Shown here: piece after piece, positions 15,791 through 23,618 of the stretch | Layout of the letters: each line of letters begins with the position of its first letter | How positions within the stretch are numbered: position 1 is the stretch's first letter | From: Taibaiella sp. KBW10 | GTDB lineage: Bacteria > Bacteroidota > Bacteroidia > Chitinophagales > Chitinophagaceae | DNA: 39,881 nucleotides | Reading direction: 5' to 3' | Assembly (NCBI RefSeq): GCF_003852495.1 | Contig: NZ_QAJI01000003.1 | Location: 165,961-205,841, forward strand | The notes under the pieces: model-generated | What the model was told of the DNA's origin: nothing | Seen by the model: only the letters and a program-made list of their open reading frames with translations | Databases searched by the model: none | Made by a program: the position numbers and the translations under genes

Positions 15791-16519
15791 CTAGTTTTGG
15801 TCTACTGCACGCATTACCACCTCATAGCCTTTTTTATATTTATTAGGCTGATAGGTCCAGTAAATGCGCTCTTTATACACTAAACCGATACCGTAGGCAT
15901 ATATTTCCTGCGAATAGTTTCTGTCTGCATACACATCGCCATTAGGCGTGTTCGTACTGGCATCTACTTCATTAACCGTAACCGTATTATAGAAGGGATT
16001 ATTACCCGGATCAAAGCTACTGCCTACATTTGCGTATTTATAGTTCCATCCGTATTTATCTACTTGGTATTCATCCAATTGCGGATCCAAAGTAGAAACA
16101 AAAGAATTTCCGTTCCAGGCAGTGCCTTCCACAACCGGGAAAACCATTTTGGTTAGTCTCACATTAGTTTGTACCCATTCTACAGCAGTTTTTGTTTTTG
16201 TTACCTGAATCACATCTTTTGGAATAAAGGCATCTGCAGAGTTTCTACGCCACATGACATTTACTGTATATGTTAGACGGTTTTGGTTGTCATAAAAACT
16301 ATCTACTACATCATAACGCATTTGAGAACGGTAGGATATAGACGTATTATTAAAATCGTTATGTACAATAGAATCTACATCATAAAGAATGTATTTACCC
16401 TTTTGCAAAGGCAAATAATTGCTGTTATCAAAGGGTGCTTGGGTTTCTTTTGTACAGGAAGTAAGCATCAGCACAGAACCGGCGGCAAGGGTAACTACTA
16501 CTTTAAATATATTTCGCAT
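15791..16519 (-). CDS. Predicted lipoprotein of unknown function
   Basis: 242 residues with a lipoprotein signal peptide: RNIFKVVVTLAAGSVLML then lipobox LTSC (cysteine near residue 22). The mature part begins with a polar spacer and continues YLPLQKGKYILYDVDSIVHN, a pattern found in Bacteroidota lipoproteins of unknown role. It lies 56 bases downstream of mnmA and may be read from the same transcript. No enzyme motif recognised. Confidence 0.75.
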   Translation of the reverse strand: MRNIFKVVVTLAAGSVLMLTSCTKETQAPFDNSNYLPLQKGKYILYDVDSIVHNDFNNTSISYRSQMRYDVVDSFYDNQNRLTYTVNVMWRRNSADAFIPKDVIQVTKTKTAVEWVQTNVRLTKMVFPVVEGTAWNGNSFVSTLDPQLDEYQVDKYGWNYKYANVGSSFDPGNNPFYNTVTVNEVDASTNTPNGDVYADRNYSQEIYAYGIGLVYKERIYWTYQPNKYKKGYEVVMRAVDQN

Positions 16520-16575
16520 TATGGAATATGTTAAAAATCGGGACTAAGATAAATCAAAAATATTTCATTATGAAC

Positions 16576-17685
16576 TTATTTCAGCGAAATATTTCCGGAA
16601 CGGATAATACCGCCCGCCACAACATCGTCTCCTTCATAAAATACAGCCGACTGTCCCGGTGCAATACCGCTTACATTATCATAAAAAGAAGCTCTTATAG
16701 CACCATCAACTTCGTTATATACATTACTTAAAGTAGGCGCGGTTTTATAGCGGATTTTGGCATCTAATTCCATCCCGTCATAAATAGCATCGTATTTAAT
16801 ATAGTTGAGTCCTTGAACAATCATTTCATTTTGTTCCAGATCCAGGGCATCTCCCAAGACAACCGTATTCGTCTCCGGAATGATTTTAGTCACAAAAGCA
16901 GGTTTGCCCAAAGCAATATCCAAGCCTTTACGTTGCCCGATCGTATAAAAAGGGTATCCTTTATGCTTTCCGAGTATTCTCCCGTCTTTATCAACAAAAT
17001 TACCCCCGATTACGGCATCTTCCAGTCCGTCTACATTACGTTTCAGGAATCCTCTGTAATCATTATCCGGCACAAAGCAGATTTCATAGCTTTCTGCTTT
17101 TTTAGATAATTCTATATAACCCATATCTGCGGCCAGTTGGCGCACTTCCGTTTTCAAATAGTCTCCCAAGGGATAAATACTACGGCTCAAACAGTCTTGT
17201 TCCAGTCCCCAAAGTACATAACTCTGATCTTTGGTCATGTCCTTAGCCTTAGACAGGATAAAGCGTTCGTTTTCTTCCCGCACTTTTACATAATGCCCGG
17301 TTGCAATAAACTCACAATCCAAAGCATTGGCCCGCTTCAATAAGGCCGCCCATTTAATATGGGTATTACACAACACACAAGGATTCGGGGTACGACCTGC
17401 AATATATTCGTCTACAAAATTCTGAATCACTGCACCACCAAACTCTTCCCTGATATCCAGGATATAATGTGGGAAGCCATGATGTACTGCTGCCTGTCGG
17501 GCATCGTTAAAAGAATCTATATTACAACAGCCGGTTTCTTTTTTTCCGCCCCCGGAACTATCATAATCCCAGGTCTTCATCGTGATACCCACTACTTCAT
17601 AGCCCTGATGATGCAACATCAAAGCGGATACCGTACTATCGATACCCCCACTCATGGCCACTAATACTCTGCCTTTTTTGCTCAT
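16576..17685 (-). CDS. mnmA: tRNA 2-thiouridine(34) synthase MnmA
   Basis: Cytoplasmic enzyme that thiolates U34 of Lys, Glu and Gln tRNAs, using ATP and persulfide sulfur. 369 residues, the normal size. The PP-loop SGGIDS is at residues 12-17; the catalytic cysteine pair is Cys103 (in NPCVLCN) and Cys203 (in ESYEICFVPDNDYRG), equivalent to Cys102 and Cys199 of the E. coli enzyme. GHYVKV and TIGQRKGL are also family motifs. I chose the ATG at 17685 (MSKKGRVLVAMSGG); an in-frame ATG at 17709 would add eight hydrophobic residues not seen in the family. A minus-strand -7 box TAATTTTG sits at 17707-17714, which would place the 17709 start inside the promoter. Confidence 0.96.
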   Translation of the reverse strand: MSKKGRVLVAMSGGIDSTVSALMLHHQGYEVVGITMKTWDYDSSGGGKKETGCCNIDSFNDARQAAVHHGFPHYILDIREEFGGAVIQNFVDEYIAGRTPNPCVLCNTHIKWAALLKRANALDCEFIATGHYVKVREENERFILSKAKDMTKDQSYVLWGLEQDCLSRSIYPLGDYLKTEVRQLAADMGYIELSKKAESYEICFVPDNDYRGFLKRNVDGLEDAVIGGNFVDKDGRILGKHKGYPFYTIGQRKGLDIALGKPAFVTKIIPETNTVVLGDALDLEQNEMIVQGLNYIKYDAIYDGMELDAKIRYKTAPTLSNVYNEVDGAIRASFYDNVSGIAPGQSAVFYEGDDVVAGGIIRSGNISLK

Positions 17686-17706
17686 TTTAATTACTATTAT
17701 AACCTG

Positions 17707-17714
17707 CAAAATTA
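17707..17714 (-). promoter_or_regulatory. -7 box of the mnmA promoter
   Basis: TAATTTTG on the minus strand, matching TAnnTTTG, 21 bases before the chosen mnmA start at 17685. It supports the shorter protein. No -33 TTTG is obvious. Confidence 0.5.
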
Positions 17715-17797
17715 CTAAAATTTAACAGGAGTCTTATCGTAATAAATTATAGCGGTATTGATAAGCCTATGCACCGTTCAAATGATGAATATTTTTT

Positions 17798-17805
17798 TAC
17801 CTTTG
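17798..17805 (+). promoter_or_regulatory. -7 box of the leucyl aminopeptidase promoter
   Basis: TACCTTTG, an exact TAnnTTTG match, 17 bases ahead of the ATG at 17823. It is the same sequence as the rpsL -7 box at 39750-39757. Confidence 0.55.
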
Positions 17806-17822
17806 ATCAAATTTTTTAGACC

Positions 17823-19250
17823 ATGTTTTTCAAAATACAAAAAGCCCCGAAAGGGAATCTGGCATACCTTATTGACCAAACCACACAACTGGACGAAACA
17901 GACCTGGATAAATCAGAGAAGGCGTATATCGCACAGCAGCTCAAGAATGAAGCGAAAATGTGTAGTATCAATAGGTATACCCATCAGATTTATATCCTCT
18001 TTATAGACACTAAAGGAGCAGAATGGCTTATTGCAGAAAAGATGAGAAAACAAGGTGCAGCACTTTGCGGCAGCTTAAACCAGCTTAAAGCGACAGAAGT
18101 CCATATCAGCAACCTTTCTACACAGAAAAGGGCTGCTTATTTTCTTGCAGAAGGACTCTCCCTGGCCAATTATCAGTTTTTAAAGTATAAATCGAATGCA
18201 AAAAAAATCGCTCATAGCCTGAACGATATCTTCTTTACCAATCAAAGCATTACGGTAAAAGAGCTGAACGAACTCCAAACGATTGTTGCCGCGGTTTGTA
18301 AGGCAAGAGACCTGATTAATGAGCCTTTGCAATACCTTACGGCAGAGCAACTGGGTAAAGATATTCAGGCTTTGGGCAAAGAGGGTGGATTTAAGGTACA
18401 GGTACTGGGAAAAGCGAAGATCGAGCAGATGAAAATGGGGGGCATTATGGCGGTGAATAGCGGTAGTATTTTGCCGCCGACTTTCAGCATTATGGAACAC
18501 CGTCCGCAAAAGTTTATCAATAAAGCACCTATTGTACTCGTGGGTAAGGGCATTGTGTATGACACAGGTGGTTTAAGTTTAAAACCAACACCCAACTCAA
18601 TGGATCGTATGAAAAGCGATATGAGTGGTGCTGCGGTTGTGGCAGGGATTATGTATGCGGTAGGAATGCTGGATCTCCCCTTGCATATTATAGGCCTGGT
18701 ACCGGCAACGGAGAACAGACCGGGAGAAAATGCCTATGTTCCTGGCGATGTGATTACGATGTATGACGGGACTACGGTCGAGGTATTGAATACAGATGCG
18801 GAGGGACGCCTGGTATTGGCAGATGCCCTGCATTATGCTAAAAAATACCGGCCCGAACTGGTATTTGATTTCGCTACCCTTACCGGTGCAGCCGCTAATG
18901 CATTTGGCGATGTAGCCATGTGTACAATGGGCACGGCCAATGAGCATACAAAACAAAAAATCCAGTCCAGTGGCTTTGCCCAATTTGAGAAAGTAATAGA
19001 GCTTCCGCTTTGGGATGAATATGGTCAAATGATCAAATCGGATATTGCGGATCTGAAAAATATCGGCGGCCCTACCGGCGGAGCCATCACGGCAGGTAAA
19101 TTCCTGGAACACTTTACGGATTACCCATGGATGCACTTCGACATTGCAGGCGTCTCACATCACATTTCCGGTAAGGATTATCGCCCTACAGGTGGTGTGG
19201 CAATGGGTATCAGGATGATGGTGGATTTCTTAATGAATTATGGCAAATAA
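17823..19250 (+). CDS. M17 family leucyl aminopeptidase
   Basis: Cytoplasmic two-metal aminopeptidase of the PepA/LAP family, 475 residues. The metal and catalytic residues can be placed: Lys242 and Asp247 in GKGIVYDTGG, Lys254 in SLKP, Asp266 in KSDMSGAA, Asp325, Glu327 and Arg329 in the signature NTDAEGRLVLADAL. The N-terminal macro-like domain (1-160) is less conserved, as usual. The C-terminal IGGPTGGAITAGKFLEHF is also standard. It is divergent from mnmA, has its own -7 box, and is followed by a very strong bidirectional hairpin. It removes N-terminal residues from peptides in protein turnover. Confidence 0.95.
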   Translation: MFFKIQKAPKGNLAYLIDQTTQLDETDLDKSEKAYIAQQLKNEAKMCSINRYTHQIYILFIDTKGAEWLIAEKMRKQGAALCGSLNQLKATEVHISNLSTQKRAAYFLAEGLSLANYQFLKYKSNAKKIAHSLNDIFFTNQSITVKELNELQTIVAAVCKARDLINEPLQYLTAEQLGKDIQALGKEGGFKVQVLGKAKIEQMKMGGIMAVNSGSILPPTFSIMEHRPQKFINKAPIVLVGKGIVYDTGGLSLKPTPNSMDRMKSDMSGAAVVAGIMYAVGMLDLPLHIIGLVPATENRPGENAYVPGDVITMYDGTTVEVLNTDAEGRLVLADALHYAKKYRPELVFDFATLTGAAANAFGDVAMCTMGTANEHTKQKIQSSGFAQFEKVIELPLWDEYGQMIKSDIADLKNIGGPTGGAITAGKFLEHFTDYPWMHFDIAGVSHHISGKDYRPTGGVAMGIRMMVDFLMNYGK

Positions 19251-19269
19251 AGGTACACACAAACTATAG

Positions 19270-19300
19270 CGTAGAGATTCCTCCTAAAGTCGGAATGTCA
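19270..19300 (+). repeat. Dispersed hairpin repeat, copy 2
   Basis: TAGAGATTCCTCCTAAAGTC followed by GGAATGTCA: an ATTCC/GGAAT stem (19277-19281 with 19292-19296) around a 10-base loop. It matches copy 1 (15137-15162, opposite orientation) over TAGAGATTCCTCCT and GTCGGAA. It is located in the intergenic region behind the aminopeptidase. Confidence 0.6.
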
Positions 19301-19356
19301 AAAAATCAAAAGAAAGATGACGCGCTCTCGTCTTCTCGAATGATTGAACAATTTCT

Positions 19357-19400
19357 TTAAAAGTATAAGCCTGCTAATTATAGCAGGCTTATACTTTTAA
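19357..19400. terminator. Bidirectional terminator between convergent genes
   Basis: A perfect 20-base inverted repeat (19357-19376 with 19381-19400) with a 4-base ATTA loop and TTAAAAG/CTTTTAA ends. It stands between the plus-strand aminopeptidase (ends 19250) and the minus-strand intradiol dioxygenase (ends 19411) and gives a T-tract in either direction. Confidence 0.9.
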
Positions 19401-19410
19401 AAGACTTTCT

Positions 19411-20409
19411 TTATTTAAAGGTCATTATTTTCACATCGGTATAGCGACCATTATTATTTTCTACGTTCAGCTGGTAAGCATAGTTTCCATTAGCCAGACC
19501 CAAACCACCTAAACTGATTTGCTGTTCATGATCTCCTGCACTCAATTTACCACAATCAATCTGCGCTACTTTTCTTCCCATCAGGTCAAAGATCAAAAGG
19601 TCTGCTTTTGCCGCTTTTATTAGTGAGAATGGTATTGTTGTAGTACCAGAATGCGGATTAGGATAATTTTGACCCAGACGCATGTTTTTGGCTGTTTCTT
19701 TATCTATATTCCCAATGCTCGTGGTGCCACTTCCCTGCACGGCCACTTCCAGGCTGGCTTCATAGCCGCTGCTGGTAGGGCTAAGGGTGCATAACTGATA
19801 CTGATAACCGTCGGAAAATATATTGTCCGAGGCGATACTCATCGGATCAGCACCTTTTGTATACACACTGGAATTATTAGCATAAATCAGGTTCTTAGTA
19901 GCCGCATCAAACGTAAATTGTGAGATGGCCGCATAGTTGCTGCTTACATATACCTGAAAGTGGATATGACAGACACGGCCACTGTACCAACCCGGAAAGA
20001 TGGTGGTAAAGTTTACATAACCGTTTGCATCGGTCATTTGATACCCTCTCAGATAAGTGAGCCCTGCCTGGCCCACGTTCATCGCATTATCATAACCCGA
20101 ATAAAGGCCATCTTTATTACAATGCCAGATATTGACCCGCACATTACTCATCGGACCACAATTATTTAGTCCCACAATTTTCAGCTTTACGTTCAGCTGC
20201 ACGCCTTGTTGCGTTTCGCGGATGTCATTTCTAAAGAAGGTGGTATTGGCGGTCAAATCTAAAGGGAAGGGACCTGCCGTTTCGGTAGGAATAAGGGTGC
20301 AGGAAGCGAGATTATTTGCCGGCTCCTCTTCTGCAAAAGCTTTAGTAAAGGGCAGAGACAGACCTAAACCGGCCAAACCTGAAGCTCTGAGAAATTCTTT
20401 CCTGTTCAT
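19411..20409 (-). CDS. Intradiol ring-cleavage dioxygenase with T9SS sorting domain
   Basis: 332-residue secreted non-haem Fe(III) dioxygenase. Family residues are present: Tyr103 in DGLYSGY, Tyr142 in FPGWYSGR, and His148 and His150 in CHIHF, the usual 2-Tyr/2-His iron site of catechol/protocatechuate dioxygenases. The leader MNRKEFLRASGLAGLGLSLP is Tat-like, with Arg-Lys instead of Arg-Arg. The C-terminal 90 residues form a type A T9SS sorting domain: LGQNYPNP (245-252), then FDLMGRKV (274-281), GNYAYQL and a final KIMTFK. So the enzyme should act at the cell surface or outside. No aromatic-degradation operon is adjacent; an inverted repeat lies directly ahead of the start codon. The natural substrate is unknown. 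Confidence 0.92.
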   Translation of the reverse strand: MNRKEFLRASGLAGLGLSLPFTKAFAEEEPANNLASCTLIPTETAGPFPLDLTANTTFFRNDIRETQQGVQLNVKLKIVGLNNCGPMSNVRVNIWHCNKDGLYSGYDNAMNVGQAGLTYLRGYQMTDANGYVNFTTIFPGWYSGRVCHIHFQVYVSSNYAAISQFTFDAATKNLIYANNSSVYTKGADPMSIASDNIFSDGYQYQLCTLSPTSSGYEASLEVAVQGSGTTSIGNIDKETAKNMRLGQNYPNPHSGTTTIPFSLIKAAKADLLIFDLMGRKVAQIDCGKLSAGDHEQQISLGGLGLANGNYAYQLNVENNNGRYTDVKIMTFK

Positions 20410-20415
20410 AAAAAG

Positions 20416-20461
20416 ATATTTGGGTTAGTAATGAATAGTAATTCAAAACTAACCCAAATAT
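20416..20461 (-). terminator. Inverted repeat between degQ-like gene and intradiol dioxygenase
   Basis: A 14-base perfect inverted repeat (20416-20429 with 20448-20461; inner part TTTGGGTTAGT/ACTAACCCAAA) with an 18-base loop, followed on the minus strand by TCTTTTT and then the dioxygenase ATG. It has the form of a terminator for the upstream protease gene, which ends at 20490. A minus-strand TAGTTTTG (20444-20451), a possible -7 box for the dioxygenase, overlaps one arm, so an operator role is an alternative. Confidence 0.6.
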
Positions 20462-20489
20462 TAATGTTATATATAAGCGTATGAAGCTA

Positions 20490-22004
20490 TTAATCTACAC
20501 TTTTCTGCTGTTTACCGATATTATTAAAGCTATAGAAGTAAGAGCCCCTGTTTCCGGCATAAGTACCGCCCAATTGAATCATATCTCCTGCGCCCAAAGC
20601 TTCCTGAAAAGCATTAAGATCGCTCACAGGTTTTCCGTTTACCGAAGTAATGATAAAACCTTTTTTAATGCCGGTATAGTTCCTCAAAGTGCCTTCCCCT
20701 ACGGATTCTACCAAAATACCCCCATCTACGCCCATACTTTGTGCTTCCTGTTTGGAAAGGGCTTTAAAACCGGCTCCTAAATCATTATAAACACCTCCTG
20801 CAACGGACGATTTGGCGACCATTCCTTTATTGGCTTTAAGTTCAATCTGGGTTTTTAAAGGTTTTCCGTTTCTGAGGTAATCGATCTGCACTTTATCTCC
20901 GGGATTGTAACGGGCAATTTGCTCGGTCAATACGCTACTGCTGTTGACTTCCGTACCATTAATAGCGGTAATAAAATCGCCTTTTTTGATCCCGGCCTGT
21001 GCCGCACCGCTACCCTCAACAACATCGCCTACATACACGCCATTGGCATTATCAAAGTCACGTTTGCTGATACCCATTTCTTTGGCTTGCTCCTCCGTCA
21101 TATTGCTCAGGTCTCCTAATGAAACACCGATATATCCTCTTTGTACACTTCCGAATTTGATCAGGTCATTGGCAATTTTCCGGGCCAGATTAGAAGGTAT
21201 GGCATAAGAATACCCCGCATAGGTACCGGTCGGGGATGCGATTGCGGAATTGATTCCGATCAGCTGTCCCTGCGTATTGACCAATGCGCCTCCGCTATTA
21301 CCCGGGTTCACCGCGGCATCGGTTTGGATAAAGGATTCTATGGCTCGGTTAGACTGTCTTTGATTGATGCCTATGGAACGGCCTTTGGCACTTACAATAC
21401 CGGCAGTTACGGTAGCATCCAGGTTTAATGGATACCCAACGGCCAGTACCCATTGCCCCAGTTTTACTTCATCGGAATTTCCAAAGGCAAGTGCGGGAAA
21501 GCGCTGCCCTTCTATCTTTAAAATGGCCAAATCGGTAGCGGGATCTTTGCCCACTACTTTAGCCGTTTGGGTATTGCGATTATTAAAGGTCACTTGCACC
21601 TCATCAGCACCATCCACTACGTGGTTATTGGTAAGGATATAACCATCGGTTGATATGATTACACCCGAACCGCCACCCTGAGCATCCGGCATTTTGAATT
21701 GTTGTAAACCGCCTTCACCCCAAAAATCAAAAGGATCCCGTGCCATAACGGTTTTCCCTTGTTTCATGGTTTTAATATGCACTACCGACTTTACGGTATT
21801 TTCGGCCGCGGCGGTAAAATCAATTGGTTGCCCCACAATAGCACCACTGTTGTTGGCGTAATGCAGATCAGAACCGGCCGCGCTTTGCTTATTTTGAGCA
21901 GATAGATTGGATTGTTCCTGGCCTTGAATTTTGTCGTAGGCCCAAACGGTGGCTACAGAGGTAAATACTGCAGCGGCAATAACGGGAATTGCTAACTTTT
22001 TCAT
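20490..22004 (-). CDS. Do/DegQ-family periplasmic serine protease (HtrA)
   Basis: 504-residue periplasmic quality-control protease and chaperone. The N-terminal hydrophobic segment LAIPVIAAAVFTSVATVWA is a signal peptide or anchor. The trypsin-like domain has the triad His128 (NNHVVDG), Asp158 (ATDLAIL) and Ser237 (NPGNSGGALV). Two PDZ domains follow (about 290-380 and 400-495), with GYIGVSLGDLSN and the DIG-like GVYVGDVVEGSGAAQAGIK motif. It degrades or refolds misfolded envelope proteins. A -7 box TATATTTG lies 44 bases upstream on its strand. Which of the DegP, DegQ or DegS paralogues it matches best cannot be decided by eye. Confidence 0.94.
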   Translation of the reverse strand: MKKLAIPVIAAAVFTSVATVWAYDKIQGQEQSNLSAQNKQSAAGSDLHYANNSGAIVGQPIDFTAAAENTVKSVVHIKTMKQGKTVMARDPFDFWGEGGLQQFKMPDAQGGGSGVIISTDGYILTNNHVVDGADEVQVTFNNRNTQTAKVVGKDPATDLAILKIEGQRFPALAFGNSDEVKLGQWVLAVGYPLNLDATVTAGIVSAKGRSIGINQRQSNRAIESFIQTDAAVNPGNSGGALVNTQGQLIGINSAIASPTGTYAGYSYAIPSNLARKIANDLIKFGSVQRGYIGVSLGDLSNMTEEQAKEMGISKRDFDNANGVYVGDVVEGSGAAQAGIKKGDFITAINGTEVNSSSVLTEQIARYNPGDKVQIDYLRNGKPLKTQIELKANKGMVAKSSVAGGVYNDLGAGFKALSKQEAQSMGVDGGILVESVGEGTLRNYTGIKKGFIITSVNGKPVSDLNAFQEALGAGDMIQLGGTYAGNRGSYFYSFNNIGKQQKSVD

Positions 22005-22047
22005 CGTACTAAAAAGTAATTTTAAAATGAATTAAAATTGATATAAA

Positions 22048-22055
22048 CAAATATA
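22048..22055 (-). promoter_or_regulatory. -7 box of the HtrA protease promoter
   Basis: TATATTTG on the minus strand, an exact TAnnTTTG match, 44 bases before the start codon in an AT-rich leader. Confidence 0.45.
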
Positions 22056-22116
22056 AACTTTAGTATAAAATGATTCCGCTAAGCAATTGTTTTTTAAAAG
22101 AAATTTAAGAATAAGG

Positions 22117-23142
22117 TTAAAGGTCTTGCAAAAAGGCCAGGGTATCTACCCCATCGGCATAATCGGTCAGGGATGGGCTTTGATTCGCGCCGAAAGGCAT
22201 TAATTTACCCGAATCTACCGCTACCGTTCCTGTGGTGATGCACTGAATACTGTCATTTTGCTGTAAGGCTTCAATCAAAGCTGCTTTATCCTCATAGAAG
22301 GAATAATGTACCACGCTGATCGGCGCATAAGGCGATTCATTTTCGACCATGAGCACATGTCCGTTACTCATATAAAGTTGCCTGTTCAGCAAATATAACG
22401 CTAATTGATAATCATAATTATTCCGGAACTTGTTATGGTCTCCATGTGCGGCAAAACGGTCGAAAGATCTCAAGAGTGCTTCGAAGTTATAATCTTTGGG
22501 AACGTAGACCTTCGTTACATTACGGCAACCCAAGCCAAAAAAGAGATTCACATCGTCCGATAATTTTTTTAACGAATCTTTGTCTTCGCTACCGTCCAAA
22601 ATCGCCACAGATGTTCTGTTTTTGCGAATAATATGCGGGTATTTCTGGAAATAATATTCAAAATAACGAGCAGAATTATTGCTTCCTGTGGCAATATAAG
22701 CATCACAATGCTTCAACATTTCTGATACGGATACCTCCGCTGCAAATTCAGGGTTCCATTCGGCCAGTTTAGCAAATATATGGTTCCACAACACCGTATC
22801 CTTAGAGGATAATTTAATTCTAAGCGTATGTCCGGAAATAAAACCACATAAAAAGTCATGAAAACCCACTAAAGGAATATTACCAGCCATTACAATCCCG
22901 ACCGTTTTGGGTTCAGATCGTTGCTGCAATAGTTTGGGATATTGCTGTATCCAATTTTCAAGCGCCTCTTTCTTCAAAAAATAGTTTGCGATATTATCCA
23001 TGGCCAGACGGGTAAATTCCGGTATAAACCAGCCATTAGCACGGTGTGCCAGGTCTATTACGTCCTCCAGTTCCTCCGATTTTTGTTCAAAATAATATCC
23101 TAATTGAGCCAGTAAAGCAATTCTATTTTCTAAAAGTATCAT
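22117..23142 (-). CDS. LuxC-type acyl-CoA reductase
   Basis: 341-residue aldehyde-dehydrogenase-fold enzyme of the LuxC/acyl-CoA reductase family (PF05893), which reduces an acyl-CoA or acyl-protein thioester to the aldehyde with NADPH. The catalytic cysteine is Cys206 in FFGLGCRNVTKVYVP. The cofactor loop ATGSNNSARYF is at 151-161, and GIVMAGNIPLVGFHDFLCG (82-100) is a family motif. It is shorter than luminous-bacterial LuxC (about 480 residues) and no luxAB or luxD is nearby, so bioluminescence is not implied. It is divergent from a dicluster ferredoxin gene, an arrangement conserved in Bacteroidota that suggests a shared pathway. Confidence 0.88.
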   Translation of the reverse strand: MILLENRIALLAQLGYYFEQKSEELEDVIDLAHRANGWFIPEFTRLAMDNIANYFLKKEALENWIQQYPKLLQQRSEPKTVGIVMAGNIPLVGFHDFLCGFISGHTLRIKLSSKDTVLWNHIFAKLAEWNPEFAAEVSVSEMLKHCDAYIATGSNNSARYFEYYFQKYPHIIRKNRTSVAILDGSEDKDSLKKLSDDVNLFFGLGCRNVTKVYVPKDYNFEALLRSFDRFAAHGDHNKFRNNYDYQLALYLLNRQLYMSNGHVLMVENESPYAPISVVHYSFYEDKAALIEALQQNDSIQCITTGTVAVDSGKLMPFGANQSPSLTDYADGVDTLAFLQDL

Positions 23143-23147
23143 AACAG

Positions 23148-23180
23148 TTTGGAATTTATGCTAGGTAAGTTGTAATTTTG
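23148..23180 (+). promoter_or_regulatory. Promoter of the ferredoxin gene
   Basis: TTTG at 23148-23151 and TAATTTTG at 23173-23180 (spacer 21 bases) fit the Bacteroidota promoter; the -7 box ends 29 bases before the ATG. The 67-base gap must also hold the promoter of the divergent acyl-CoA reductase, so the two are likely to be expressed in a linked way. Confidence 0.55.
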
Positions 23181-23209
23181 CGTTCAAAATAAATCAATAA
23201 TTATTTAAA

Positions 23210-23557
23210 ATGGCGATAAAAATTACGGACGAATGTATCAACTGTGGTGCCTGTGAACCAGAATGTCCTAATAATGCAATATATGAAGGCGGTATAGAAT
23301 GGAAAATGGCCGATGGTACGGGCGTAAAGGGCGAATACGTTTTAATGAGCGGCACGACCACCGATGCGCAGGAAGCACATGAACCGGTTGCGGTTGATGT
23401 ATACTACATTACGCCAGATAAATGTACCGAATGTCAGGGTTTTCATGAGGAGCCTCAATGTGCGGCAGTATGTCCGGTAGATTGTTGTGTGCCTGATGAG
23501 CTGTATGAAGAGACGGTAGAGCAATTATTAGAGAAGAAAGAGAAAATGCACTTATAG
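23210..23557 (+). CDS. 4Fe-4S dicluster ferredoxin
   Basis: 115-residue small electron carrier. The first cluster motif is C-x2-C-x2-C-x3-CP (Cys9, Cys12, Cys15, Cys19). The second is spread out, CTEC then [11 protein letters not shown] (Cys72, Cys75, Cys84, Cys88, plus Cys92 and Cys93), giving the widened spacing of the Fdx/YfhL-like subgroup. An insertion of about 40 residues (about 25-65) separates the two halves. There is no signal peptide, so it is cytoplasmic. It may pass electrons in a reaction connected with the neighbouring acyl-CoA reductase. A bidirectional hairpin ends the gene. Confidence 0.93.
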   Translation: MAIKITDECINCGACEPECPNNAIYEGGIEWKMADGTGVKGEYVLMSGTTTDAQEAHEPVAVDVYYITPDKCTECQGFHEEPQCAAVCPVDCCVPDELYEETVEQLLEKKEKMHL

Positions 23558-23579
23558 ATACGTGCACCACATAAATATT

Positions 23580-23614
23580 AAAAAAGGGAATCGTTGAACG
23601 CGATTCCCTTTTTT
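23580..23614. terminator. Bidirectional terminator, ferredoxin / Hsp70 operon
   Basis: A 14-base perfect stem AAAAAAGGGAATCG/CGATTCCCTTTTTT (23580-23593 with 23601-23614), loop of 7 bases, with an A-run on one side and a T-run on the other. It ends ferredoxin transcription on plus and the Hsp70 operon on minus, whose last stop is at 23619. Confidence 0.9.
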
Positions 23615-23618
23615 ATAT

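Noticed and set aside
22117-23142. Bioluminescence gene luxC
   Set aside because: No luxABDE genes, protein shorter than LuxC, and the family is widespread in non-luminous Bacteroidota.
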